DNA from: Plantibacter flavus
GTDB lineage: Bacteria > Actinomycetota > Actinomycetes > Actinomycetales > Microbacteriaceae
Direction: 5' to 3'
Assembly (NCBI RefSeq): GCF_002024505.1
Contig: NZ_CP019402.1
Span: 2,914,001 to 2,978,000, forward strand
Length of the DNA: 64,000 nt
Shown: in pieces, positions 49,906-58,618 of the stretch
Numbering within the stretch: the stretch's first letter is position 1
Layout: each line of letters starts with the position of its first letter
Made by a program: the position numbers and the translations under genes
Notes under the pieces: generated by a model
The model's input: only the letters and a program-made list of their open reading frames with translations
Database searches by the model: none
Told to the model about the DNA's origin: nothing

Positions 49906-50773
49906 CCCCAGCGGGCTCGGCTGGGGTGCCCTCGGCGTCCTGGCGTTCTCCCTCACGGTCCCCGTCACCAAGGTCGCCCTCGTCGGCCTCTCGCCGCTCT
50001 TCATCGGTTCCGGGCGCGCGGTCGTCGCAGCCCTGCTCGCCGCGATCACCCTCGCCACCCTGCGAGCGCGGCGACCGACCGGTGTGCAGTGGGCGCGCGT
50101 CGCGATCGTCGCCGGCGGCGTCGTCGTCGGGTTCCCGCTCCTGACCTCCTTCGCGCTGACCACCGCTCCCGCCGGTCACAGCGCCGTGGTGATCGGCCTC
50201 CTCCCGGCGGCGACGGCGGTCGCCGCCGTCCTCCGGGGCGGCGAGCGGCCGACGCGTCGCTTCTGGATCTTCGCCGGCTCGGGCGCGGTCGCGGCGATGG
50301 TCTTCGCCTCGGTGCAGCACGGCGGCCTGGCCCCGATGGCCTGGTCGGACCTCCTCCTGCTCGGCGCCGTCGTCGCAGCCGCGATCGGCTACGCGGAGGG
50401 CGGACTGCTCGCACGGGAGCTGGGCTCCTGGCAGACCATCTCCTGGGCGCTCGTCGTGGCATCACCGCTCATGGTCGCCCTCACGGCACTCGCGGTCGTC
50501 CAGCAGCCGCCGACCGCAGCCATCGGCAGCTGGCTGGCGTTCGGCTACCTCGGCGTCGTGAGCATGTTCCTCGGCTTCTTCGCCTGGTATCGCGGACTCG
50601 CGATCGGCCCGATCGCCCGGGTCAGCCAGATCCAACTCGTCCAGCCGGTGCTGAGCATCGTCTGGGCGGCCCTCATCCTCCGCGAGCGACTCGACTGGGC
50701 CACCGTGCTCGGCGGGCTCGCGGTCATCCTGTGCGCCGGCCTCGCCGTCCGCACCCGTCTCGACCGGAAGTGA
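49898..50773 (+). CDS. EamA/DMT-family transporter
   Basis: 291 residues from the GTG at 49898; ten helices in two EamA repeats (LAFSLTVPVTKVALVGLSPL at the start; SQIQLVQPVLSIVWAALILRE in the second repeat). Probably exports amino acids or related metabolites. An ATG at 49859 in frame would add 13 residues, but its start codon would overlap the divergent MocR ATG (CATG) and cover the operator, so the GTG is preferred, without a clear ribosome binding site. Followed after 7 bp by a PaiB-like gene. Confidence 0.87.
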   Translation: MLSPSGLGWGALGVLAFSLTVPVTKVALVGLSPLFIGSGRAVVAALLAAITLATLRARRPTGVQWARVAIVAGGVVVGFPLLTSFALTTAPAGHSAVVIGLLPAATAVAAVLRGGERPTRRFWIFAGSGAVAAMVFASVQHGGLAPMAWSDLLLLGAVVAAAIGYAEGGLLARELGSWQTISWALVVASPLMVALTALAVVQQPPTAAIGSWLAFGYLGVVSMFLGFFAWYRGLAIGPIARVSQIQLVQPVLSIVWAALILRERLDWATVLGGLAVILCAGLAVRTRLDRK

Positions 50774-50780
50774 CCCCACC

Positions 50781-51398
50781 ATGCGCCACACCCCCACCTA
50801 CCTGATGACCGACGTCGACGAGGTCAAGCGCCTCATCCGCAACCACCCGTGGGCGACGTTCGTCTCGCCTGCGAGCACCGGTCTCGTCGCCTCCCACTAC
50901 CCGGCGATCCTCGAGGAGGACCGGGACGAGCTGTCGATCGTCAGCCACTTCGGCCGACCGGACGAGCGCTCGCACGAGCTCGGCGAGCACGAGATCCTCG
51001 TCATCATCCAGGGACCGCACGACTACGTCTCGCCGAGCTGGTACCCCGAGGGCCAGCTGATCCCGACCTGGAACCACGTCACCGCGCACCTGTACGGCAC
51101 GCCCGAGGTCCTGAGCGAGGACGAGAACTACGAGATGCTCTCGCGACTCACCGACCACTTCGAGGACCATCGACCGGACGGCCGCCACCTGTCCCAGGAC
51201 GAGGCCGGCACCCGGCGCGCAGCGAAGGGCACGGTCGGCCTGCGCATGCGTGTCAGGCGGTTCGACGCCCGCGCGAAGCTCAGTCAGAACAAGGCGCCCG
51301 AGGTGGTCGACGACATCACCGCGCACCTTGCGGAGCGGAATCCGGCACTGGCCGAGGAGATGCGCCGTCAGCAGGATCGGCCGCCGGCGAGGCAGTGA
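50781..51398 (+). CDS. PaiB-family FMN-binding negative regulator-like protein
   Basis: 205 residues. PaiB/FMN-bind_2 features: MRHTPTYLMTDVDEVKRLIR, ATFVSPASTGLVASHYPAIL, VIIQGPHDYVSPSWYP, TWNHVTAHLYG and LRMRVRRFDARAKLSQNK. These match the PaiB consensus (Y, W and H residues). The proteins have a flavin-binding split barrel; in Bacillus PaiB is linked to repression of sporulation and protease genes. Operon partner of the EamA exporter. Its 3' end overlaps the convergent EamA gene by 83 bp. Confidence 0.88.
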   Translation: MRHTPTYLMTDVDEVKRLIRNHPWATFVSPASTGLVASHYPAILEEDRDELSIVSHFGRPDERSHELGEHEILVIIQGPHDYVSPSWYPEGQLIPTWNHVTAHLYGTPEVLSEDENYEMLSRLTDHFEDHRPDGRHLSQDEAGTRRAAKGTVGLRMRVRRFDARAKLSQNKAPEVVDDITAHLAERNPALAEEMRRQQDRPPARQ

Positions 51399-52326
51399 CC
51401 CGACGGGCACCGATGCGACCGCGGGCGTCGCTCACGAGCACGAGGGCGACGCCCGCCGCGCTGAGCAGGAACCCGCCGGCCGTCAGGAGCGTGAACGGCT
51501 CCCGGAACAGGAGCGCACCCACGACGGCGGTCGTCGGCGCGACGAGGAACAGGAGCGCGTTGAGGACCGTGACCCCGATGCGACGCAGCAGCCACCAGTA
51601 GAGCCCGTAGGCCGAGAGCGTCGGGACGAGCGCGAGGAAGAGCGTCGTCAGCCAGAAGGTCGCGCCGCCTGGCGGCACCGCCTCACCCGTCGCGAGGGCG
51701 AGCACCGCGAGGAGCACCATGGTCGCCGTCGCGTGGACGGTCAGCGTGAGGAGGACCGGGGATCGGTGCAGCGAGCGCCGTTCGAGGATCGTCGCGGTGA
51801 TGAGGCTGGCCATGGCGAGTGCGGGCAGGGCGTAGGCGATCGGCGGCGCGTCCGAGGCGCCGAACTGGGACTGCACGATGAGGAACACCCCGACCGCGCC
51901 GATCCCGAGTCCCAGCCACTGGGCACCCGGCACCCGCACGTGCAGCAGCGGTCCGGCGAGCGCCGCGATGACGAGCGGCTGGACGGCGTCGATGAGCGCG
52001 GTCGTCCCGGTCGAGATGCCCACGGCGACCGAGGCGTAGACGAACACGACGTAGCCGAACTGCGCGAACAGGCCGATGACGAGCTGCGAGCGCAGCTGAG
52101 CCCGGGTGGCGTTCCGCCACTGCCCGCTCAGCACCAGCACGATCGCGAGCCCCACGGCGAGCGGGACGAACCGCCAGAGGAGCACGGTGAGCACCGGCAC
52201 GTCCTCGGTTCCGATCTTCGCGACGATGAACCCGGAGCTCCACGCGAGGACGAACCCGATCGCCGCGAGGGGGACGATGACGGCACGGATCATCCGCGCC
52301 ACAGGTATACCGATCTGTCTACTCAT
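51316..52326 (-). CDS. EamA/DMT-family transporter
   Basis: 336 residues. Ten helices (GFVLAWSSGFIVAKIGTEDV, second repeat LLRRIGVTVLNALLFLVAPT with LFREPF). The C-terminal ~35 residues are hydrophilic (ARRVTASPAADPADGASPRP) and lie in the 83-bp overlap with the PaiB gene, so this tail is probably an extension by read-through of a lost stop. ATG at 52326; ATG at 52293 (MIRAVIVPL) is an alternative. Divergent from TetR, which probably regulates it. Confidence 0.87.
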   Translation of the reverse strand: MSRQIGIPVARMIRAVIVPLAAIGFVLAWSSGFIVAKIGTEDVPVLTVLLWRFVPLAVGLAIVLVLSGQWRNATRAQLRSQLVIGLFAQFGYVVFVYASVAVGISTGTTALIDAVQPLVIAALAGPLLHVRVPGAQWLGLGIGAVGVFLIVQSQFGASDAPPIAYALPALAMASLITATILERRSLHRSPVLLTLTVHATATMVLLAVLALATGEAVPPGGATFWLTTLFLALVPTLSAYGLYWWLLRRIGVTVLNALLFLVAPTTAVVGALLFREPFTLLTAGGFLLSAAGVALVLVSDARGRIGARRVTASPAADPADGASPRPVPDSAPQGAR

Positions 52327-52350
52327 CCCCGCAGTATACAGACTGGTATA
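52304..52350. promoter_or_regulatory. TetR operator pair between TetR and EamA genes
   Basis: GGTATACCGATCTGTCTAC (52304-52322) and, inverted, the site at 52332-52350 (CAGTATACAGACTGGTATA). The two match at about 14 of 17 core positions when one is reverse-complemented, and each is roughly palindromic (TATACCAG-like half-sites). They cover the start of both divergent genes. Confidence 0.65.
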
Positions 52351-52358
52351 GTTTTCGC

Positions 52359-52946
52359 ATGACGGCCGACACTCCAGAGCTCGCACCCCTCACGCCGGGC
52401 GCCCGACGCGTGCTCGACGCCGCCTCCGTGCTCTTCTACGAGAACGGCATCCACGCGGTCGGCGTCGACACCATCGCGGAGGCGGCCGGGGTCACGAAGA
52501 AGACGCTCTACGACCGTTTCGGCAGCAAGGAGGCCCTCGTGCTCTCCTACCTGCAGCATCGCGACGCGCGCTGGCGCATCTGGGTCGACGAGTTCCTCGC
52601 CCGGCATCCGGAACCCGGGATCGACCGGGTCCTCGCGATCTTCGACGCGGCGATCGGCTGGTCGGACGACAACAGCCCCAAGGGGTGCAGTGCCGTCAAC
52701 GCACGCGCGGAGATCCCCGACCACGCGACGAGCGGCCTCGTGCTCCCCGAGGTCACCCGGCAGAAACAGTGGCTGCTCGAACGCTTCGCCGAGCTCATCA
52801 CCGAAGCCGGCCTGTCGGACGCCGGAGCGCGCGCCCGCGAACTCATGTTGCTCTACGAGGGCGCGATCGTGACGGTCGGGATGCGCACCTTCCGCGAACC
52901 GTTCGAGACCGCCCGCGCGATCGCCGGTCGACTCCTGGCCGCCTGA
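52359..52946 (+). CDS. TetR-family regulator
   Basis: 195 residues. N-terminal HTH DAASVLFYENGIHAVGVDTI followed by AEAAGVTKKTLYDRFGSKEA. The C-terminal ligand domain includes GCSAVNARAEIPD and LLERFAELITEAGLSDA, seen in TetR proteins of the AcrR-like subgroup. Its ATG is 32 bp from the divergent EamA start, across the paired operator. Ligand unknown. Confidence 0.92.
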   Translation: MTADTPELAPLTPGARRVLDAASVLFYENGIHAVGVDTIAEAAGVTKKTLYDRFGSKEALVLSYLQHRDARWRIWVDEFLARHPEPGIDRVLAIFDAAIGWSDDNSPKGCSAVNARAEIPDHATSGLVLPEVTRQKQWLLERFAELITEAGLSDAGARARELMLLYEGAIVTVGMRTFREPFETARAIAGRLLAA

Positions 52947-53000
52947 CCGGAGCCGGGCGCGGCCTGTCGGCGACCACTCGACATCGCGTAGGGTCTCGGG

Positions 53001-53792
53001 ATGGACTTCACCGACGACGCCACCGCCACCGACCGCATCGCCATCGTCACCGGGGTCGGGCGCCGCCGCTCGATCGGCGCGGGACTCGCCACCGGTCTCG
53101 CCGCGGACGGCTGGAACCTCGTCCTCAACGCCTGGCGACCCTACGACGACCGCGTGGGCTACGAGCGGACCCCCGACGACCCCGAGTCGATCGCCGACGA
53201 GTGCCGTGCGCTCGGTGTGACCGTCGAGCTCGTGCTCGGTGACCTCGCAGACCCGGCGTTCCCGGCCGAACTCGTCGAGCGCGCGGCGCAGCTGGGGCCC
53301 GTGTCGGGGCTCGTCATGTCGCACTGCGAGTCGGTCGACAGCTCGATCCTCACGACGGACCTCGACAGCTGGGACCGCCACTTCGCCGTGAACGCGCGGG
53401 CGACGTGGCTCCTCATCAAAGCCTTCGCCGAACAGCTCCCGGTGCAGGAGACGCCGCCCCGGGTGGCCGGTCGCATCGTCGCGCTCACGAGCGACCACAC
53501 CGTGCACAACCTGCCCTACGGGGCCAGCAAGGGTGCGCTCGACCGCATCGTGACGGCCGCGGCGGTGGAGCTGAGCGACCGCGGGGTGCGGGCGAACGTC
53601 ATCAACCCGGGTCCGATCGACACGGGCTGGATGACCGACGACATCCGTCGCTGGGGAGCCGAGGCGACGCCCGCCGGCCGACTCGGCACGCCGTCCGACA
53701 CCGCCGACCTCGTGCGCTTCCTGTTCTCGCCTGCAGGCTCCTGGATCAACGGCCAGGTGCTCTCGAGCAACGGCGGATTCAACGTCGGTTAG
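53001..53792 (+). CDS. SDR-family oxidoreductase
   Basis: 263 residues. Variant cofactor loop IVTGVGRRRSIGAGLATGLA with three arginines, as in SDRs acting on antibiotic or fatty-acid-like substrates. MSHCES replaces the NNAG motif, active-site residues ALTSDHTVHNLPYGASKGAL, with Tyr-x-x-x-Lys as YGASK. C-terminal GQVLSSNGGFNVG. The Ser of the triad is probably TSD. Follows TetR by 54 bp; may be in the same transcript. Confidence 0.82.
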   Translation: MDFTDDATATDRIAIVTGVGRRRSIGAGLATGLAADGWNLVLNAWRPYDDRVGYERTPDDPESIADECRALGVTVELVLGDLADPAFPAELVERAAQLGPVSGLVMSHCESVDSSILTTDLDSWDRHFAVNARATWLLIKAFAEQLPVQETPPRVAGRIVALTSDHTVHNLPYGASKGALDRIVTAAAVELSDRGVRANVINPGPIDTGWMTDDIRRWGAEATPAGRLGTPSDTADLVRFLFSPAGSWINGQVLSSNGGFNVG

Positions 53793-54697
53793 GAACGCGT
53801 CCACCCGTCGACCTGCGCGCGGACACCGGCGATGTCGGCCGGCATGACGCGACAACAGCCGCCGACGACCGTCGCCCCGGCCTCCAGCCAGGCCTCCACC
53901 TCGCCGACCCCGGCGGCTCCACGCCAACAGCGGGCGTCGGCGTCCCAGCGCTCGCCCGAGTTCGGGTAGACCACCACCGCCTTGTCCGTCACGGACCGCG
54001 CAGCGGCGATGGCCGGGAGGACCTCGTCCGGGTGCGAGCAGTTGACACCCACCGCCTGGAACTCGTCGATCCCGTCGACCAGTCGGAAGCCCTCCGCCAT
54101 CGGCTCGCCCGAGCGGAGACGACCACCCTCCACCGTGAACGACAACCACGCAGGCACTCCCGAACCCCGCACGAGCTCAGCGAGCGCCGTCGCCTCGTCG
54201 AGCGTCGGAATGGTCTCGAGGGCGAGGAAATCGGGGGCCGCGTCGACCAGTACGGCCAGACGCCGCTCGTGCCACCGCCGGAGCTCGGTCCGGCTGAGAC
54301 CGGAGGAACCCTCGTACTCCGAGCCGTCGCCGAGCGTCGCGCCGTACGGACCGACCGACGCGGCGACGAGGAGCGGGCCGTCGGGGTCCGATTCGGCCCG
54401 CGTGTCGCGCGCCCCACGCGCCAGCTCGACGCTCGACCGCAGGAGCCGTTCGGTCTCCGGAACCGAGATGCCGATCCGATCGAACGCCTCGAAGCCGACC
54501 TGGTACGACGCCGTGATCGCGATCTGCGCACCCGCGGCGAAGAACTCCTGATGAGCATCCTGAATCGCCCCAGGATCGTGCGCGAGCAGCGCGGCGCTCC
54601 AGAGCACGGTGGACACGTCTCGGCCGCGCGCCTCGAGCAGCGTCCCGAGACCGCCGTCGACCGTCCAGATGCCGCGCCTCAGGTCCATACGTCCCAT
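53789..54697 (-). CDS. mmuM: Homocysteine S-methyltransferase
   Basis: 302 residues. MmuM/YagD type: WTVDGGLGTLLEARG, GAQIAITASYQVGFEAF, VAASVGPYGATLGDGSEY, AVGVNCSHPDEVL and GATVVGGCCR. The Cys of GVNC and the Cys pair of GGCC bind zinc. Transfers a methyl group from S-methylmethionine or AdoMet to homocysteine. Overlaps the SDR stop by 4 bp (convergent). An ATG 9 nt downstream (MDLRRG) is an equally good start. Confidence 0.92.
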   Translation of the reverse strand: MGRMDLRRGIWTVDGGLGTLLEARGRDVSTVLWSAALLAHDPGAIQDAHQEFFAAGAQIAITASYQVGFEAFDRIGISVPETERLLRSSVELARGARDTRAESDPDGPLLVAASVGPYGATLGDGSEYEGSSGLSRTELRRWHERRLAVLVDAAPDFLALETIPTLDEATALAELVRGSGVPAWLSFTVEGGRLRSGEPMAEGFRLVDGIDEFQAVGVNCSHPDEVLPAIAAARSVTDKAVVVYPNSGERWDADARCWRGAAGVGEVEAWLEAGATVVGGCCRVMPADIAGVRAQVDGWTRS

Positions 54698-54925
54698 TGT
54701 GCTCGCGTCGCAACCCGATGAGGCGCCACTGGACACCTGGTATCGTCTATACCCGTCCAGAGCCGAGAGGACGCGTTCTCCCCGAGAACGACCCGCCACC
54801 CGACGTGCAGCTCCCCCGAGCTCCGTGCCAGTGCAGCATGGCGATCCTCCGGCATTTCTCGGGCACTGAGCGACTACGCGAGTGCCGAACGATTCAACAC
54901 GACTGTCAGGAAACGAGTACTGCTT

Positions 54926-56512
54926 GTGAACTCCAGCGACAACGCGGCATCATCGTCCCCCGCATCCCCCTCCCCCAGAACCGGCCGGAAGCCGGCCCGC
55001 AAGACCAGGCGCCTCCGCGTCGACGACGTCCTCGTCGTCAAGACGTCCAAGGTCCGCACCGCCATCTCGGGCACCGTCGTCGGCAACTTCATGGAGTGGT
55101 TCGACTTCGGTATCTACGGCTACCTCGCGGTCACGATGACCGTCGTCTTCACCGAGGGCCTCCCTCCTGAGGCCGGCATCCTCGTCACCCTGTTCGGTTT
55201 CGCCGTGTCGTTCCTCGTGCGTCCGCTCGGCGGGCTCGTGCTCGGACCGCTCGGCGACAAGATCGGCCGGAAGAAGATCCTCTTCCTCACGATGTCGATG
55301 ATGGCCGCGGCGACCGCCCTCATCGGCGTGCTGCCGACCGCCGCCCAGATCGGGCTGTGGGCGATCGCCCCGCTGTACCTCCTCAAGATGATCCAGGGCT
55401 TCTCGACCGGCGGCGAGTACGCCGGCGCGTCCACCTATGTCGCCGAGTTCTCGCCCGACCGCCGACGCGGGTTCTGGGCGTCCTGGCTCGATGTCGGGTC
55501 CTACGTCGGTTTCGCGGCAGGCGCCGGGACCGTCGCCCTCACCACGCTCATCGCGGAGGGCCTCGCCGGCCCTGACGCCATGACCGAGTTCGGGTGGCGC
55601 ATCCCGTTCCTCATCGCCCTGCCGCTCGGTGCGGTGGCGGTGTGGTTCCGCCTCAAGATCCCCGAGACCCCGGCCTACGAGGTCACCGAGACCGCCGGTG
55701 GCATCGAGGCCGAGCACGAGGATCCCATGGCCCGCCAGGGGATCTTCGGGATCTTCCGTCACTTCTGGCGCCAGATCCTCATCGCGATGGCGATCGTCGC
55801 GGCGACGAACACCGCCGGCTACGCGCTCACGAGCTACATGCCGACCTACCTCGAGAAGGACGTCGGGGTCTCCAACCTGACGGCCGCGGTCGCGACCATC
55901 CCGGTCCTGCTGATCATGTCCGCCTGCCTGCCGCTCGTCGGTCGGATGTCCGACAAGCTCGGCCGCAAGCCCGTCTACCTCATGGCCGTCGGTGCGACCC
56001 TCGCCCTCATGGTGCCGGCGTTCGCGGTCATGCAGATCGGTGAGATCTGGGCGATCTTCATCGCCCTGTTCATGGTCGCCGCCCCGGTCGCCCTGTGGGC
56101 GGGACCGTCCGCGGCCTCGCTGCCGGCGTTCTTCCCGACGGCGTCCCGCTTCGGCGCGATGGCGATCGCCTACAACCTGTCGGTCTCGCTCTTCGGAGGC
56201 ACGACGCCGCTGTTCAGCGAGTTCCTCATCCAGGTCACCGGGAACACCTTCATGCCCGCGTTCTACATCATGTTCTTCGCGGCGGTGGCGGGCGTCGGCG
56301 TGCTCACGATGCGGGAGACGGCTCGTCGTCCGCTCATCGGCTCGGTGCCGACGGTCGAGACGAAGGCCGAGGCGGTGGAACTCGTCAAGGGGCAGGACGA
56401 CAACCCGCTCATCGACACCCACACGATGCCGCTCGACATCCTGCCCGCCGCGTCGACCACCGGCGCCGCGGCGGACGGCCGGGACGGACGCGTCACGACG
56501 CCCGCCGACTAG
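54926..56512 (+). CDS. MHS-family MFS transporter (proline/betaine/dicarboxylate-type symporter)
   Basis: 528 residues, 12 helices. MHS signatures: SGTVVGNFMEWFDFGIYGYL, VSFLVRPLGGLVLGPLGDKI with the GxLGDRxGRKK-type loop, IQGFSTGGEYAGASTYVAEF, and WRIPFLIALPLGAVAVWFRL. H+ symporters of this group carry osmolytes, citrate, ketoglutarate or shikimate. N-terminal 40 residues are Ser/Arg-rich; C-terminal 50 are hydrophilic. GTG start at 54926. Overlaps the convergent tatB end by 20 bp. Substrate unknown. Confidence 0.88.
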   Translation: MNSSDNAASSSPASPSPRTGRKPARKTRRLRVDDVLVVKTSKVRTAISGTVVGNFMEWFDFGIYGYLAVTMTVVFTEGLPPEAGILVTLFGFAVSFLVRPLGGLVLGPLGDKIGRKKILFLTMSMMAAATALIGVLPTAAQIGLWAIAPLYLLKMIQGFSTGGEYAGASTYVAEFSPDRRRGFWASWLDVGSYVGFAAGAGTVALTTLIAEGLAGPDAMTEFGWRIPFLIALPLGAVAVWFRLKIPETPAYEVTETAGGIEAEHEDPMARQGIFGIFRHFWRQILIAMAIVAATNTAGYALTSYMPTYLEKDVGVSNLTAAVATIPVLLIMSACLPLVGRMSDKLGRKPVYLMAVGATLALMVPAFAVMQIGEIWAIFIALFMVAAPVALWAGPSAASLPAFFPTASRFGAMAIAYNLSVSLFGGTTPLFSEFLIQVTGNTFMPAFYIMFFAAVAGVGVLTMRETARRPLIGSVPTVETKAEAVELVKGQDDNPLIDTHTMPLDILPAASTTGAAADGRDGRVTTPAD

Positions 56513-56969
56513 CGGGTTCGTCGACGCGTTCGTCGAGGACGACGCGTTCGGTGATCACGATCGGGGCGGGTGCGCGGTGCGCATCCGCCCCGTCGCGTCC
56601 GACCCGTTCGAGGAGCGCGGCCTGCCAGCCGCCGCTCGCGACCGGCTTCGCCGGGGCGGACGGCACGGTCGGGTCCTGGTCCTCAGCCGCCGGCTCGCGC
56701 GGCGCATCCGGCCCACGTTCCTCGACGAGGGCCTCCTGGACGATCCGTCGGGGATCGAACTGTCGAGGGTCGAGGCGTTTCCACTCGGCCGGGTCGAACT
56801 CCGATCCGAGCTCCTCGGCTGCTCGCGCCTTGGTCGTGGCGACGAGGTCGCGGACGGTGCGGACGAGCACTCCGAGTCGCTCGGCGTACACCGGCAACTG
56901 TTTCGGGCCGATGAGCACGGCCGCGAGGACGCCGATGACGATCAGCTTGTCCATGGTGAGTCCGAACAC
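56493..56969 (-). CDS. tatB: Sec-independent translocase subunit TatB
   Basis: 158 residues. N-terminal hairpin typical of actinobacterial TatB: MDKLIVIGVLAAVLIGPKQL followed by PVYAERLGVLVRTVRDL amphipathic helix; then acidic linker and a long Pro/Ala-rich tail. TatB binds Tat signal peptides with TatC. GTG start at 56969 with GGAG 7 nt upstream. Directly downstream of tatA (15 bp) on the minus strand. No tatC in the window. Confidence 0.9.
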   Translation of the reverse strand: MFGLTMDKLIVIGVLAAVLIGPKQLPVYAERLGVLVRTVRDLVATTKARAAEELGSEFDPAEWKRLDPRQFDPRRIVQEALVEERGPDAPREPAAEDQDPTVPSAPAKPVASGGWQAALLERVGRDGADAHRAPAPIVITERVVLDERVDEPASRRAS

Positions 56970-56984
56970 GATGCGCTCCGATGA

Positions 56985-57164
56985 TCAGGCAGCCGGAGTG
57001 TCGGCGCGGGGGTCGGTGTCGGCCGACACCTCGTCCTTCAGGATGCGTGCCGACTGCCCGACGCTGCGGGCGAGGCTCGGGAGCTTCGCGGCACCGAAGA
57101 ACAGCAGGATGACGGCGAGGACGATGAGGGCGTGCCAGCCGGTGAGGTTCTGGAGGAATCCCAT
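56985..57164 (-). CDS. tatA: Sec-independent translocase subunit TatA (59 aa)
   Basis: Short gene: [20 protein letters not shown] membrane helix, [20 protein letters not shown] with the FGAxKLPxLARSxG hinge and amphipathic helix, and an acidic tail ([17 protein letters not shown]). Ribosome binding site AAAGGA 6 nt before the ATG. It polymerises to form the Tat channel for folded proteins. It lies between a Tat-exported dioxygenase-like gene (57221-58204) and tatB. Confidence 0.93.
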   Translation of the reverse strand: MGFLQNLTGWHALIVLAVILLFFGAAKLPSLARSVGQSARILKDEVSADTDPRADTPAA

Positions 57165-57220
57165 GACGGGTCCTTTCGGGTCGATGCGGGTCGGGACAGG
57201 AACGCGTGGAGGTGCCGCGG

Positions 57221-58204
57221 TCAGCGTCCGCTCGGCGGCGTTCCTCCGCCGCCGCCAGCCCCGCCACCGCCGGACGGGGCAGCACCGGCGGTCGGCGTCG
57301 TCGTGGTGTCCACCCGGACGGTGAGCGCCACCTGATACCCGGAGGTCGCGTCACCCGTCACCGTCGCGAGTTGCAGGGCACCGCCGTCGTCGCCGAAGAC
57401 GTTGTCGTCGTCGAGACTCACCTGGGCGAGGTTCGCGCTCGAACCGTCGTAGCCCGACAGGGCGTAGACGGTGTCGCACGCCGCCTGCGGGAGGGCGACC
57501 TGCGAGGTCGCGATGGCGTTCGCGGAGTCGGAGATGTCCGCGACCGTGGGGTACACCTCGAAGTGGATGTGCGGCCACCGGCCCGAATAGCAGGCCGGGA
57601 AGATCGAGGTGTACGAAACGGTCCCCGAGCTGTCGGCGACCTGGACGCCGCGGAGGTAGGTCTCGTCCTCGATCCCGTCGGAGTACATCGAGTAGCCGCC
57701 CGACGCGTCGCAGTGCCAGACGTACACGGCGACGTCGGCGAACGGGGCGTCACCGTTCGCCATGTCGAGGATGGTGAGCGAGAGGGCCATGGGGACTCCG
57801 CTCGCGGTGGTGTCCGACCCGATGCTCGACCGGATGTCGCTGCGGACGATGCCGGACTCCTCGAGCACGTCGGCTCCGTTGGAGCCGTCGCCCGGGTAGG
57901 GGCCTGCGGTCTCGTCGGGGATCTCGCCTGATGGGAGGTCGCCGGTCGCGGTCGCGGTGCCCGTGTCGGTACTCGCGGCGCCGGAGCTCGTGCTGCTGCT
58001 GCCGGACGCCCCGGTGGAGCAGGCGGCGAGCGCGACGGCCCCGACCCCGGCACCCACGAGGCTCAGCACCGTGCGCCGGCTGACGAGGGTTCCGAGGTCG
58101 AACGCGACGCCCTGGTCGACGACCTCCTCGTCGGCCCGGTCGAGCAGACGGCCCTCGTAGGCCGGGCCGTCCGGGGTGGTCTCGGGTGCTGGGATCCTGC
58201 TCAT
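57221..58204 (-). CDS. Tat-exported intradiol ring-cleavage dioxygenase-like lipoprotein
   Basis: 327 residues. Long N-region, then the twin-arginine motif [10 protein letters not shown] (Arg43, Arg44), hydrophobic core and lipobox ALAAC (Cys62). The mature domain matches the protocatechuate 3,4-dioxygenase beta-barrel: [26 protein letters not shown], and the Fe-ligand His pair in [10 protein letters not shown] (His212, His214) with Tyr161 or Tyr171. Gly-rich C-terminus. Cytoplasmic cofactor loading explains Tat export. Upstream of tatA by 56 bp. True substrate (aromatic diol or other) is unproven. Confidence 0.87.
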   Translation of the reverse strand: MSRIPAPETTPDGPAYEGRLLDRADEEVVDQGVAFDLGTLVSRRTVLSLVGAGVGAVALAACSTGASGSSSTSSGAASTDTGTATATGDLPSGEIPDETAGPYPGDGSNGADVLEESGIVRSDIRSSIGSDTTASGVPMALSLTILDMANGDAPFADVAVYVWHCDASGGYSMYSDGIEDETYLRGVQVADSSGTVSYTSIFPACYSGRWPHIHFEVYPTVADISDSANAIATSQVALPQAACDTVYALSGYDGSSANLAQVSLDDDNVFGDDGGALQLATVTGDATSGYQVALTVRVDTTTTPTAGAAPSGGGGAGGGGGTPPSGR

Positions 58205-58339
58205 GGTGCGCCTCGCCTTCGTCTGCGATCGGTGGTCTCGATCGGTCGTGAGACGAGCATCGGCGTGGCGGCTATGGGCTTCCTATGAGCCGTCCATACG
58301 TCGTCGATGGGTCTGCTGGGCGGTTGCCGAGCCCGTGGA

Positions 58340-58615
58340 TCAGCGCGGGGTGGCCTTGAGTCCGTTTGGCGGCCCGTCGCGGTCGGACGCGGTGCGCGGG
58401 ACGTCGTACCGCACGAGGGCGTCCGCGCGTTCCAGGCTCGGTTGCACACTCATCAACACCCGCTTGAGCGGATCGATGTCCCAGGCGATGACGAAGTACG
58501 CGTCGGCACCACCCCGATCACGGCGCCGTTCGATGACCGCCTTCGGGATCACGGGATCGTTCCGCATCACGAGCCACGTGTCGTGGTCGAGGCGGATCGG
58601 ACGCGGGCGGGTCAT
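58340..58615 (-). CDS. Small hypothetical protein under a LexA-like box
   Basis: 91 residues: MTRPRPIRLDHDTWLVMRND, IPKAVIERRRDRGGADAYFV, then IAWDIDPLKRVLMSVQP and a charged tail. No membrane segment or enzyme motif. It could be a small domain that contacts nucleic acid. ATG at 58615 chosen, leaving three bases before a perfect LexA-type palindrome; translation is then almost leaderless. A longer frame to 58699 would put the box inside the coding region. Function unknown; an SOS connection is inferred from the box only. Confidence 0.6.
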   Translation of the reverse strand: MTRPRPIRLDHDTWLVMRNDPVIPKAVIERRRDRGGADAYFVIAWDIDPLKRVLMSVQPSLERADALVRYDVPRTASDRDGPPNGLKATPR

Positions 58616-58618
58616 GGA

